Part shown: positions 10,142 to 22,200 of the stretch, in pieces
Layout: each line of letters opens with the position of its first letter
How positions within the stretch are numbered: the stretch's first letter is position 1
NCBI GenBank assembly: GCA_964036045.1
Contig: OZ038384.1
Coordinates: 30,423,771-30,487,770 of the forward strand
Reading direction: 5' to 3'
From: Eutreptiella sp. 'Long Island Sound 2002'
Lineage: Eukaryota > Euglenozoa > Euglenophyceae > Eutreptiales > Eutreptiaceae
Length of the DNA: 64,000 bases
The notes under the pieces: model-generated
Told to the model about the DNA's origin: nothing
The model's database searches: none
What the model saw: only the letters and a program-made list of their open reading frames with translations
Position numbers and translations under genes: made by a program

Positions 10142-13100
10142 GACTTGGCTTCCCGCAGCCCCTTCTGGCTGCGATCCGCCAGGACTTTGTCCTCCACGTT
10201 GCTGGGCTTTGAGTTCCTCCAACGTCCTCAACATGTCCTCAGCAACTTCCTCGATCGACCTCACTCGTCGGTCTTGACCAGGTCCACCACCATAGCCTCT
10301 TCCTCGGCCTTTTGCTTGGCCTTTGCCTTGGCCTTTTCCCCCGTCTCCGCCCTTCGCGTCCCAATCGGATATCCGCTGCTCCTTGGGCTTCTTCTCGGGG
10401 TGAGCGGCGAAGTAGGCCTTCTCGTCCGCCTCATACACCTTGCACTGACGGTGGTCGTGTGCATGGTTGTTTCCCTTGCCATAACAGACCCAGCACCCGT
10501 CGTGCTGAGACCTGTACTCTCGGAACGAGAGCGGTGGGTTCCCGATCCTCCTTGGCGCGTTGCCCTTCTTGGGTCCCACCGGGCTCCATCTGGACCGATC
10601 CTGCCCATGGTTCCTCACGTTGTGCGCCACAAACGCGAAGAAATGGGCCTCCTCGTGATCCTCCCGGGACCCGGTCCAGTGGTCTTGGCCACTTCCACTT
10701 CCATCCTCCGCGGAGTTGGCCGTGTCCTCCTGGATCTCCCGAGCATGGCGGTCTTCTCGGTGGCCTCGTTGTCCATGACCATGCCGATCCTGCACGTGGG
10801 CCTCGTTCTTCGCATTGAGCTTCAACTCCACCGTGATGTACTTCACGATCTCGTCCAGGCTCATGCGGGCGAAGATGACTTGCATCCTCAGCGGCTCCCC
10901 GCGCCTCCACTCCACGTTGTTGAGGCGCAGCAACCTTTGACCCATGGAGTCCCCAAATACCTCCACGTACACGGCGTTCTTCAGGCCCAACATCCGGTTG
11001 GGTTCGCCCAGGTTCCTCCTGAAGAGCTCCATGATACCCGCATGGGTATCCTCCGCCGCCATGATCCTCACCGCCACCCGCTTCTTGGCGCGCTTCTTCT
11101 CCTCGTCCTCCACTCTCCTCTTCCAGTTGCCGGGGAGGACGTCCTTCAGCAAGTGGCGGATCTCACTGGCCTCGTTCCAGTCTTCCACCAGCTTGAGGCA
11201 TCTGCGGTACTTCCGCAGATACCGGTTCCACTCCCGGACCCGCAACTCACCGCGGTGCAGCGGCAGTGGGATGGACCACAGGTCCTCCAGCTTCTGATTC
11301 AGAGCGTCCACCCGCTCCTCATCCTCCAACCACTGGAGGCAGGCCTGCTCCGTACGGATCAGTCCTTCCCGGATCTGATCCCGCAGCTCCTCCTTCAGGT
11401 CCTGCGCCAGCCGGTGTGGGAATGTCCGGCATACCCACTTGTCCCGCGGCGCTCCCCGCATCTCGCCGACGACCTCCTCGGCGAAGTCCTCCCAGTCCAG
11501 GATGAAGTCATCCAGGTTGGACGGGTTCCCGTCGTAATAGGGGATTTTGATTCCCCTGAGGTCGTCAATCCTGATGGCGTCTCCGACGTCTCCAGCCACC
11601 ACTCCACCGAGACGGATACCACCTGTGGCCGGGGGGTGTGAGTACACTCCCTGTACATCCCTCTCCTCCATGGAGTGCGGTCCAGTTGGGCCTGAACCCA
11701 TGGGGTTTGGAATGCGGGAAGGACTTGCTCCATCGGCCGTCCATATCCCCGTATTGGGGTCCTTCGCCCACAGGTTTCCGCTTGGATGGCCTCGACCATG
11801 TCCGTCGGCGCTTCCCATGGTTCGCCCCTGCATGGTCTGGTTCTGGTTCTCGATCTTCTCTTCCGCATAGACTACCATATTCGTCGTGATCGGTACATCC
11901 TGGGCGGCATGGGACATCTGTACCGTCAGGCTCCTCGGGTCCGTGGTTACGTGCCCTTCCCGCATGGACCAAGCCGGTGCCGTGTGTTCCCCGAGCATTG
12001 TGGATTCGCTGAACATGGGAACAAACGGCAGCGCACCCGGGTCAACACGCGGAGGCGCGTAGGGTGCCTCTGCAGGGCCGCCCATGGGTTTATCCATGGC
12101 GCTCCTGAGGGTCTTAACCCGCTCCACCAGCTCTACCGCGGCCGGCTTTGCCAGGAGCTCCGGACCCGAGGCGAGGGGCTGTAGCTCCTCTAGCCTTTTC
12201 AGGCGTCCCGACATGTCCTCCACCAGGTGGAGGAGGCTGTCCACCACTCGCTGCTGCTTCTCCAGGGCCAGCTCCAGATTCTCCCGGTACCGGTCCCGTT
12301 CCGCTCGCAGCTCCTCCATGTCTTTCTCCGCGGCCGACTGGTCGTCCAGGATCCCCGCGACGTCCTCCTCTAGACCATCCTTGGCGTTGTCCAGGCGGTC
12401 AAGACGATGCACGATGGCGTCCATCCCCATCTTCGGGTACTTGCCCATGAGGAAGGACACGTGCTCGCAGTGGCACGCAGCGTGCTTTCTGCCAGATTCA
12501 GCACATCCCGCGGTTCCCGGCACCTCAGACTCATCGCCCATGGGCGTATCGCCTATGGCGTCCGTCTCTGGTCCCGTGTGCTGGGGCACAGGTGCCGTCC
12601 GGGCCGTGGCCGGCCTCTCCAAGCCCTCGGCGTCGTGCTTCAGGGCGGGCTCGGGGGCCGTATGCGCCCTGGCGATCGGCGCGGACATCTCCGGCTCCGA
12701 AGGTGGCTCGTAGGCTGTCCGATAGCCCTCGGAGTGCCCCTCGGATTCCCACAGCCTGACCGGGCTGGGGTCCGTGTCCATAGCCCCGGCGTCCCTTGCC
12801 GCGGACTTGGGTGACCCGCGCTTCCGGTAGCGCCGGGCCCGTCCTCCACTGCTGCCTGAATGGCAAGCCTCATCAGAGTCCTCCGCGGCGGAGCGGAGGT
12901 TGCATGCCTTTCGGAAGCGACGCTCACACATGGAGACCAGGTCCTCCATGTCACGTCCTCCTCTTCCCGAATGTCGTACTTCTCTTCGGGCTTCAACTTC
13001 CGGAGTTCGCCATGCTCTTGAATGTCTCGGTTCTTCTATGGCTCCAATCTCCGGCGTGGTCTCCACCGGGTCCACAATACGCACCCGGGGCGTACTAGGG

Positions 13101-13157
13101 CAGGGCTCATGAGGGCCCAAGTCCCCGGGTCGGCGGTTGGTAGGGGCAGCAGGTAAG
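10139..13157 (-). CDS. gag: gag protein of E1
   Basis: Structural protein that packages the element RNA into a particle. The frame stays open upstream through the primer site and 85 bp into the LTR (to an ATG at 13255), so the true start is uncertain; an internal Met downstream of the primer site is as likely. Numbered from 13255: Ser/Arg-rich N-terminal region, a long coiled coil about 290-370, a capsid-like helical region about 585-725 (WEDFAEEV to KRRVEDEEKK), and near 920-938 a variant zinc knuckle with spacing CX2CX8HX4C instead of CX2CX4HX4C. The C terminus is Gly/Lys/Gln-rich and would bind nucleic acid. It ends in the TAG shared with the pol frame. A total of about 1038 codons is large for a gag. 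Confidence 0.85.
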
Positions 13158-13169
13158 CCTCTGCTACCA
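13158..13169 (-). other. primer-binding site of E1
   Basis: Minus strand TGGTAGCAGAGG directly inside the 5' LTR, complementary to the 3' end of initiator tRNA-Met. The gag reading frame passes through it as Leu-Tyr-Gly-Ser-Arg-Gly, as it does in all three gypsy copies. Confidence 0.85.
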
Positions 13170-15526
13170 TAAAGAAGGTCCCTACCAGGACCGGCCCCCG
13201 CTGTGCCCCTTCCGCCTGTAACCCCTGCCGATTTGCTCCTGATCAACGATTGCATTGCTCAAAATCCAAGGTTCCAAATCCAAAAATATAGAAAATAAAA
13301 TCCTCCTTCAACCCTGAATGGGAACCAGATCCCACAAATACAGCAATAACCCAATTCACAATCCAAATCAGGCTGCGGGCTTTCGTTCAGCACACCGGTA
13401 TTCCCACGGTGGCGGGCATGTACAAGAATTGCACCAAGGAAGAAAGCCCTGAAATTGGCATATGAACACAAATAAAGCAAAGTTGGGGAAAGAGGTAAAC
13501 AAACACATTCACAACCATAAACCCCTCATTCCCTGGACTCAAGACCTTCCCTTGACTCACCAACATATTGCCCTGAACCAGGTCAAATGCGATGGCTGAA
13601 TGCCATGTGTCACAAGTCATTACACAAACCCCAAAAATGTGTTCACTCCCAAGCCTCTAAATCCTAGCCCCATAGGGGAGGTGGCGTGTCATGGCCTAGA
13701 TTGGCACTCAGGACCATGCCCTACCCTGACATAATCTTGGATGGACTTGGAGTCGATTGGGCTTGGAGAAATGACCTATGAGTTTGAACTCATAACATGC
13801 CAAAAAACTGCCAATTCACACCATATTGGCCATATATCACATATATGCTCAAAATTGAAGTTACCACTTATCCGAAGGCTCAGAGCATGCATGGAATCGA
13901 AGTCTAATATTCATGGAGGATATAGACCAAAGTTCAATGCCCATGTACATCCCCACTTTACCCTCGAAACCCCTTCGGATATGGGCGCCACGCACTGCCC
14001 AAGTCAGCCCATGATCTTGAGACCAATTCTTGTAATCCTTCGTGCGCCAAGCCAAATGGAGTACGCGATCCGACATATGGTGGTGTTCAACTCCAAAGCA
14101 TATGCCAACATATGAACAACATACCATGGTTCCACTCTCCATAGGCTTCTTGCTGTTTGCCGACCAGGTAAGTACACAAAACGCAAAAATGAGCAAACAC
14201 TGAGGTCAAAAACATGAAAATATGACCAAATACAAAGTTGTCATGATAATATATCTCTAGGCTCACCCATGATATCCACTCATGGTTCAATACACAAATG
14301 ATTGGAACCATTTGCGAACAATTCCCCCACTTGGATCCCCAATCGGACGCATGGAGATACCTTCGCCACTCGTATCTACATGCCCCATGAAAATGGGAGT
14401 GCACTCATTGATCTCTTTGCCAAACATACCATGAGCAATACATATGCGGTAGACTTAGTCTAGCGCTTTGAATCCCACAATTGGGACATGGACAAAGCCC
14501 TTGTCACGTGTGGCTCCCCATCTCTTCGGCCACACGAAGATATATAACATGGGCGTGAGCATATCAAGACATATACCATGCATATAAAACATACCCTCAA
14601 AAGTGGCTCCCACCATGATATGCCATGTCCCTCCATGGACATAACTTCACGTTAAAAATGCGTAGGAACCCAAGGAAAGTATCTATGCAACCCCAACACT
14701 CATGCGGTACACTCGAAAGTCGCATTAAAATATTCGGTTGCACGGTCCAAGAGTTATATATCACTTTATACCCTCTTGACCATTATCCCTTGCTACACCG
14801 GGCATGTGTACACACCAAAGGCGTTTGATGCTTCGTAAATTAAGTTGAGACCAAGGCGCTTGCAACGCAACCTTCCTTATTCTCTTTCCTCACACTCGCT
14901 CGTAGATTCCGCCATTCAAAGTGGTCCCACGATTCACTTTTGTTTCCCTTATATCTCCAAGTCAAATGGGTGGCAAGTATAAGGGAAACCTGATTCGGGC
15001 ATAGGGAAAAGAGTATGACCACTCAAAGAAGTCCAAATCAAGTGCGGCGATGTCGAAGTCGAAAATCCGATTTCGACCCCGCGAAAAATTCAGATTAAAA
15101 TTTCGAGTGCTTATTTAGAAAATTGCGGAAGCAACGAACCCTTTGCTGATGAAATCTGACCCTTCAACGGAATATCCGCCAAAATATCTGGAAATAACAG
15201 TTAACCAATCGGTTGACGCAAAATCGCGAGCCAACTGACGGTCGCCGATACATTGACCATCAGAACGAAAGGCTGAAAAATTACGGAAACATCGTGATAA
15301 TAAAACCCTGTTGAACCCTGATATTATGATATATAAATCTCAGCTGGCAGCGCCTCGGTACTGAATATGGTCGCTCGTAGCCGGAATGGCCAAACCTATC
15401 ACACTATCACATCGGGTTAGTTCAGGTGGATGGGAGAGTATGATATCAGCCAATGGCGGCTTGCCGGCACATAGATACACACCCCAAGTGACCCCAAGAT
15501 GGCCACGGGGGTCCGAACCGGCTTCA
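13170..15526 (-). repeat. E1 5' LTR
   Basis: 2357 bp, matching 2320-4676 with few substitutions. It begins in minus orientation with TGAAGCCGG at 15526 and ends at 13170 next to the primer site. Confidence 0.9.
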
Positions 15527-15530
15527 TGCC
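15527..15530. repeat. E1 target-site duplication TGCC
   Basis: TGCC here matches TGCC at 2316-2319 on the other side of E1. The uninterrupted target (CCATGCCCAAGAATATCCC) is visible in the E2 3' LTR near 17254. Confidence 0.85.
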
Positions 15531-17124
15531 CAAGAATATCCCATCATTGGCTCCGAAGCCCCTCCGGTTATGTACATGACATGCTTCACAAGTCAGCTCA
15601 TGAGTTTGAGACCTATTTTTGTGAGGCCTCGTGTGTCAAGCCAAAGTGACCATGTGATCCGACATATGGTGAGGTACAACACCAAAGCATATGCCAACAT
15701 ATAAGCAACATACCATAGTTCACGCATCTCTAGGCACTTTACTGTTAGCCGACCAGTTGAGCACATAAAACACAAAAATGAGCATAAAATGAGGTCAAAA
15801 ACATGCAAAGGGTGCCAAATTCAAGATAATTACAATAGTATATAACTTCGCTTACCCATGGTGTCAACCTATGACTCAAAACACAATTGCTTGGGACCAT
15901 TTGCAAACAATCCCCCCACTTGGATCCCCATATGGACGCATAAGGACACCTTCGAACCTCCTCCCAACACGCACCATGAAAATGGGAAAATTGATATTGG
16001 CGCTTGTGGGTCGCTCCGTAAGCCTTCCCACATGCACTATATGAGCGGTAGACTTAGTCTAGCGCTATGGAGTATACCATTGGGACATGGGCGAAGCCCT
16101 TGCCACGTATGACTCCATATATCTTCCTACAAACGGAGATATATAACATGGGCGTGAGCATATCGAAGCACATACCATGCATATAACACATACCCTCAAA
16201 AGTGGCTCCCACCATGATATGCCATGACCCTCCATGGTCATAACTTCACGTTAAAAATACGTAGGAACCAAAGGAAAGTTGCTATGCAACCCCAACACTC
16301 ATGCGGTACACTCGAAAGTCGCATTAAAATATTCAGTTGCACGGTCCAAGAGTTATATATCACTTTCTACGCTCTTGACCATTATCCCTTGCTATACCGG
16401 GCATGTGTACATACCAAAAGCGTTTGATGCTTCCTAAATTAAGTTGAGACCAATGCGGTTCCAACCCAATTCTCGAAATTGAGACTACTCGCGGTGAGCC
16501 GGAGATATGACCTTTCAAAGTGGCCTCACGAATCAATTTTGTTTCGCCCATATCTCCAAGAAAAAGGAAGGGCATAACGAAAGGAAGGTTGATTCGTGAT
16601 CGGGGAAAAATGTCGGACCACTCGAGATTCGTCATATCCAGTGCGGCGATCTCGAAGTCGAAAATCCGATTCTGAAAGTCTGAAAAAATCGGATTAATTT
16701 TGCGAGTGTATAATATGAAAATTGCGGAAGCAACGAACCCTTTACTGATGAAATCTGACCCTTCATCGGGGTTTCCGCCAAAATATCTGTAAATAACAGT
16801 TAACCATTCGGTTACCGCAAAATCGCGAGCCAACTGACAGTCCCTGATACATTGACCATCAGAACGGAAGGCTGAAAAATTACGGAAACATTATGATAAA
16901 AAACCCTGTTGATTCCTGATATTCTGATATATAGATCTCCGCTGGCGGCGCCTCCGTACTGAATATGGCCGCTCATAGCCGGAATGGCCAAACCTATCAC
17001 ACTATCACATCGGGTTAGATCAGGTGGATGGGAGAGTATGATATCAGCCAATGGCGGCTTGCCGGCACATAGATACAAACCCCAAGTGACCCAAAGATGG
17101 CCACGGGGGTCCCAACCGGCTTCA
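15531..17124 (-). repeat. E0 5' LTR, outer part
   Basis: Continuation of the LTR begun at 1549-2319. It ends in ACCGGCTTCA at 17124, the same outer end as the other LTRs. The base after it lies in the middle of another LTR (E2), which shows that E0 itself inserted into E2. Confidence 0.85.
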
Positions 17125-18855
17125 TCAGGCAAATCACACCATGATGCCCAAAATTCAATTATATACTCAAAAATGCATACGGCAAATGTTCAAATGCTCC
17201 CTGCATGTGTCAAACCAGAAAGTAATATGCAAGGGTGATATAGACTGAAGGTCCATGCCCAAGAATATCCCAACATTGGCTCCCAAACCTCTCCGGATAT
17301 ATACATGCCATGCTTCACAAGTCAGCTCATGAATTTGAGACCTAATTTTGTGAGGCCTCGTGTGCTACGCCAAAGTGACCACGTGATCCAGCATATGGTG
17401 AGGTACAACGCCGAAGCATATGCCAACATATAAGCAACATACAATACTTCACTGATCTCTAGGCACTTTACTGTTAGCCGACCAGTTGAGCACACAAAAC
17501 ACAAAAATGAGCATAAACTGAGGTCAAAAACATGCAAATATTGCCAAATTCAGGGTAATCACAATAGTATATAACTTCGCTCACCCATGGTATCAACATA
17601 TGGTTCAAAACACAGTTGCTTGGGACCATTTGCAAACAATCCCCCCACTTGGATCCCCACATGGACGCATGGGGACACCTTCGAACCTCCTCCCAACACG
17701 CACCATGAAAATGGGAAAATTCATAGTGGCGCTTGTGGGTTGCTCCGTAAGCCTTCCCACATGCACTATATGAGCGGTAGACTTGGTCTAGCACTATGGA
17801 GCTCACCATTTGGACATGGGCGAGGCCCTTGCCACATATGACTCCACATATCTTCCTACAAACGGAGATATATAACATGGGCGTGAGCATAGCGAAGCAC
17901 ATACCATCCATATGAGACATACCCTTTGAAAGTGGCTCCCACCATGGTATGCCATGCCCCTCCATGGACATAACTTCACGTTAAAAATACGTAGGAACCC
18001 AAGGAAAGTTTCTATGCAACACCAACACTCATGCGGTACACTCGAAAGTCGCATTAAAATATTCGGTTGCACGGTCCAAGAGTTATATATCACTTTCTAC
18101 CCTCTTGACTGTTATCCCTTGCTACACCGGGCATGTGTACACATCAAAGGCGTTTGATGCTTCCTAAATTAAGTTGAGACCAAGGCAGTTCCAACCCAAT
18201 TCTCGAAGTTGGTATTCCTCGCCGTGAGCCGGAGATATGACCTTTCAAAGTGGCCTCACGAATCAATTTTGTTTCGCCTATATCTCCAAGAAAAATGAAG
18301 GAGACAACAAAAGGAAGGTTGATTCGTGATCGGGGAAAAATGTAGAACCACTCGAAGTTCATCACATCAAGTGCGGCGATCTCGAAGTCGAAAATCCGAT
18401 TCCGTATGTCTGAAAAAATCGGAATAATTTTGCGAGTGTATAACATGAAAATTGCGGAAGCAACGAACCCGTTACTGATGAAATCTGACCCTTCATCGGG
18501 GTTTCCGGCAAAATATCTGGAAATAACCGTTAACCAATCGGTTACCGCACAATCGCGAGCCAACTGACAGTCGCCGATACATTGACAATCAGAACGGATA
18601 GCCGAAAAATTACGGAAACATTATGATAAAAACACCCTGTTGATTCCTGATATTCTGATATATAGATCTCAGCCGGCGGCGCCTCGGTATTGAATATGGC
18701 CGCTCATAACTGGAATGGCCAAACCTATCACACTATCACATCAGGTTAGGTCAGGTGGATGGGAGAGTATGATATCAGCCAATGGCGGCTTGCCGGCACA
18801 TAGATACACACCCCAAGTGCCCCAAAGATGGCCACGGGGGTCCGAACCGGCTTCA
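17125..18855 (-). repeat. E2 3' LTR, outer 1731 bp
   Basis: Starts abruptly at TCAGGCAAAT, equivalent to 28001 in the E2 5' LTR, and ends in ACCGGCTTCA. The missing 702 bp should lie left of the window beyond E0, preceded by a TCAG duplication. Confidence 0.85.
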
Positions 18856-18866
18856 CCCCCCTTCTC
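18856..18866 (-). other. polypurine tract of E2
   Basis: Minus strand GAGAAGGGGG type tract directly before the 3' LTR, as in E1. Confidence 0.7.
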
Positions 18867-19250
18867 AGAGCGATGTATCCGCTCGGAAGTCATTGAAGAG
18901 AGGACGGGAGGACCCCAATGGGCTCCAAACCCCCCCCCCCCATGTCCCAAGGACAAATGGAGGCCCCACACACGTCGTAGGTGTCCCCCATGCTCCAAGG
19001 GAGGGGTGAGGACACTCATAACCGGTGCCCTACGCCATATCCGGTCCCCTCTTGATCTACAACATGGACCAAGGGGATCAAAGATAGAGAAACGTCGTCG
19101 GTCGACCTAAATAAATATACCACAATGCGATATATATGTGGAGATCCAGTGCAGGGGGTATATGGCCAGTCAAGGCCCAAAAATCCCCGGATGAACGCCC
19201 TCACCCGTCTTCCAAGCACAGAAACAAACAAAAGTGCCAAGTGGGATTCA

Positions 19251-22200
19251 TTACGGTGCTACAGCAGCCACCAAATGGACCAACACGTCCTTGACATCCA
19301 AGGAGATGTTCTTTTTCCTTAGATAACCCATCCAGACCGTGGTATACCTCAGCACAAAACTGCTCGGAGGCTCCCACGAATCCCTGGACGCCGCAAATCC
19401 CTTCCAGCGGACCTTGTACAGCCTCCCCCCAGGCGTCCCCGGGTCTGGCTTGTCCGTCAGGATCCTCTCGGCGGTGAAGTCGTCGTCCTCACCCTCGTCA
19501 TCCGAGTCCAGATCTCCGGCTGTGAACTCGAAGGTGACGGGACGTCCGCTGGGGTCTGATGCTCGGGGTACGAAGCTGGGTATGGTCGCCGTCCAGGATC
19601 TTGTTATCCCCCACACGAACCGCATACACATCCTGCCCGACCTTCCGCACGATTACCCCCGGCACATACCAAGACGCCTGCCGATGCCTGGACAGGACAT
19701 CCTTGTGGTGCCGCTCCACTCACACGGTGTCTTGGAGAGCATGTTTCTGGACTTTTCCCTGCTTGAAGTACTTGGCCCTCTTCTCATGCTCGTCCTGAAG
19801 TGCTTTGCACACCTTGGCCGCCGTGTCCTCCGCCTCAGCCATCATGGCACTCGCATCCGGGCCACTTTGCCATGCTTCAACCACGGGAGAGTGTGTGACA
19901 CTCGATCCCGTAGGAACAGGATGCGATGGGGCGACAGTCCAGTGGGCCCCGGAAGGTCGTGGTACGCCTGGAGTACTCTCCACAGCGAATTATACCAATT
20001 CCGGCCCGGTTCATCAATGTGCAGCTGGCGGAGCTTTTCGAACATCTGCCGCCCGGCCACCTCAGCCCGGCCGTTCGACCGGTTGTGGTACGCCACAGTC
20101 TTGGCGTGCCGAATCCCCATGTGCTTGCACATCGTCTTGAACCACGTCCCCACAAACTGACTGGCCCGATCGCTGCAGATGACAGCCGGGACATCAAAAA
20201 TCGTCAGCCAATCCCTGATCATGGCATTAGCGACGGTCTTGGCCTGCAGACCCACTCCATGCTTGTCCTTCTTGTCCTTCTTCTTGGACTTCTTGCCAGG
20301 GACCGCCACGATATACCCGCTGTGCCTATCAACCGCCAGGATGACACAGTCGTAGGTCTCTCCTTCCACAGTGACCTCAGGCATGGCGAATACATCCATG
20401 GCCACGGACCGCATAGGGGCCTCCGGTATAGCCGTATACACCGGGTTGCCAGCCGTGGAGTGGTTGGGGCTCTTCGTGGCCCGACACACGGCGCAGTCGC
20501 TGCAGTACTTGTCCAGGAGAACGTAGTACCCCGGTGGGAACTTGAAGCGCCACTCCAGGTCCTGCTGCATCTCGTCCCGACCAGGATGCATGAGCTGGGT
20601 GTTATGCCAGTGGTCAATGAGCTCCTCCATTCGGTTCTCAGAAACCAATAGCTTGTCCTTGAGGAATAGTTTATCCCCATCCTCGGTCAAGCCCTCAGGC
20701 CATGCGTCGTCCGACGGGGCGCTCACGGCATTCCAGTACCTGCTCCAGTGCTCGGATGCCGCATAGTCATCGGACCAGTCCTCTGTAAGCACCGACCTGA
20801 CTAGCTCTACAGGGGCCACCATCCATTGCTCGAGGGTTTCCTCTCGAATAGCTTGGACGCGGGCACCTCGGAACTTGGCCAGGTCTGTACGGTTTGCCAT
20901 CACCACAAAGCACTTGACCCCCTCCTGCTCCATGGCCTTCTCCATCTCGATGATGCGCTTGGCCTCCTCGGTCTCCTCGGCGTCCCCATGGCTGGATATG
21001 TCCATCCATGCCTTGCCCGCGGGGTAGGCTCATCTACTGAGGCAATCCGCCACAGTGTTGTCCTTCCCCGGGACGTATACGACGCTGAGGTCGAACTTGG
21101 CGAAAGTCTCATGCCATCGGGCCCTCCTTGCCGCCGGTCCAGAGGGGGTGTCGACGTGCTCCTTGTGCCAGCTCTGTAAGGACTGATGGTCCGTACAAAC
21201 CACCACCGGTTGCAATCTGATGTGGCCCGACCACTTCCTGAGCGCACAAACAATGGCGTACGTCTCCTTCTCCCTCGCGGTCCAGGTTCGGCGCTGGCCC
21301 TCCGCCACGATCCGGCTCCAAAACGCCACGGGTACGTGCGACCCGTCGTCCCAGACATGCTCGAGGACTGCCCCTACAGCATAGTCCGAGGCGTCCGTTC
21401 GTAGCACGATTCCCTTGTCCGGGTCCACCAGGAATAGCCCCAGCTGCCCCAGGAGTCGCTCCTTCAGGCAGCTGAACGCATCTTCGGCCTCAGGGGTCCA
21501 GGCAAGGTTCTTCTTGCTCCCCTTCCGGCCATCGAACTTGCCCACCTGCAACATCTTGTGCAGCGGCCCCGACAGTTCTGCATCATCCGGACATAGCCCG
21601 AATAGTAATTGCAGAACCCCATGAAGGATCGGAGTTCGCTGATGGTCTGGGGTCTCTCCCAGTGGTGCAGGCACGCCAGCTTCCCAGGCATGGGACGGCG
21701 TTGCCCGTGACCAACCACGTGACCCGCGAACTCCACTTTCTTCACGAAGAGCGAGGCTTTGGTGGGCTTGCACACCATGTTGTGCTTGTCCAGCTCGCTG
21801 AGCACTTTGCGCAGATCCTTCTCATGCGCTTCGATGAGCTCGTCCTCCGTCATGTCTTCCGTGCCGGACCCGATGATGATGTCATCCACAAAGGGGTCGG
21901 CACAGTCCCGGACAGAACCGAGCAGGGCCTCCATCATGCGCTGGAAAGGGGCGTTGCCATTCTTGGCGCCCATAGGCACCACTTTCCACTGCATGGGCCC
22001 CAGCGGCGTCAACATCGCTGTGCAGGGCCTGGAGTCCGGGTGTAGCGGTATCTGGTGATAGCCGTGTTTCAGGTCTAACACCGTGAAGATCCGCTTTTTT
22101 TGTTGTTTTTGGAGGATGGTGTCGATCAGAGGAAGCGAGTACGAGTCATGCTCGGTTTGCCTTCAAACCTCTGTAATCAACCACCAACCTCCACTCGCCC

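Larger units (their letters stand above)
2320..15526 (-). mobile_element. E1: nearly intact Ty3/gypsy chromovirus
   Basis: A complete 13.2-kb LTR retrotransposon read on the minus strand: 5' LTR 13170-15526, initiator tRNA-Met primer site 13158-13169, gag, in-frame TAG, pol (protease, reverse transcriptase, RNase H, integrase, chromodomain), polypurine tract 4677-4687 and 3' LTR 2320-4676. Both LTRs are 2357 bp and differ at only scattered positions. The element is flanked by the 4-bp duplication TGCC (2316-2319 and 15527-15530), and the flanks rejoin to give a sequence that exists uninterrupted at about 17254. The order RT-RNase H-integrase and the chromodomain place it in the Ty3/gypsy chromovirus group. 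Both coding regions are open apart from the single TAG, so it may still be active. Confidence 0.93.

Noticed and set aside
9860-11641. 593-codon plus-strand ORF opposite gag and pol of E1
   Set aside because: It is the complement of gag-pol coding sequence; its Leu/Val/Pro/His-rich composition reflects codon bias on the other strand.
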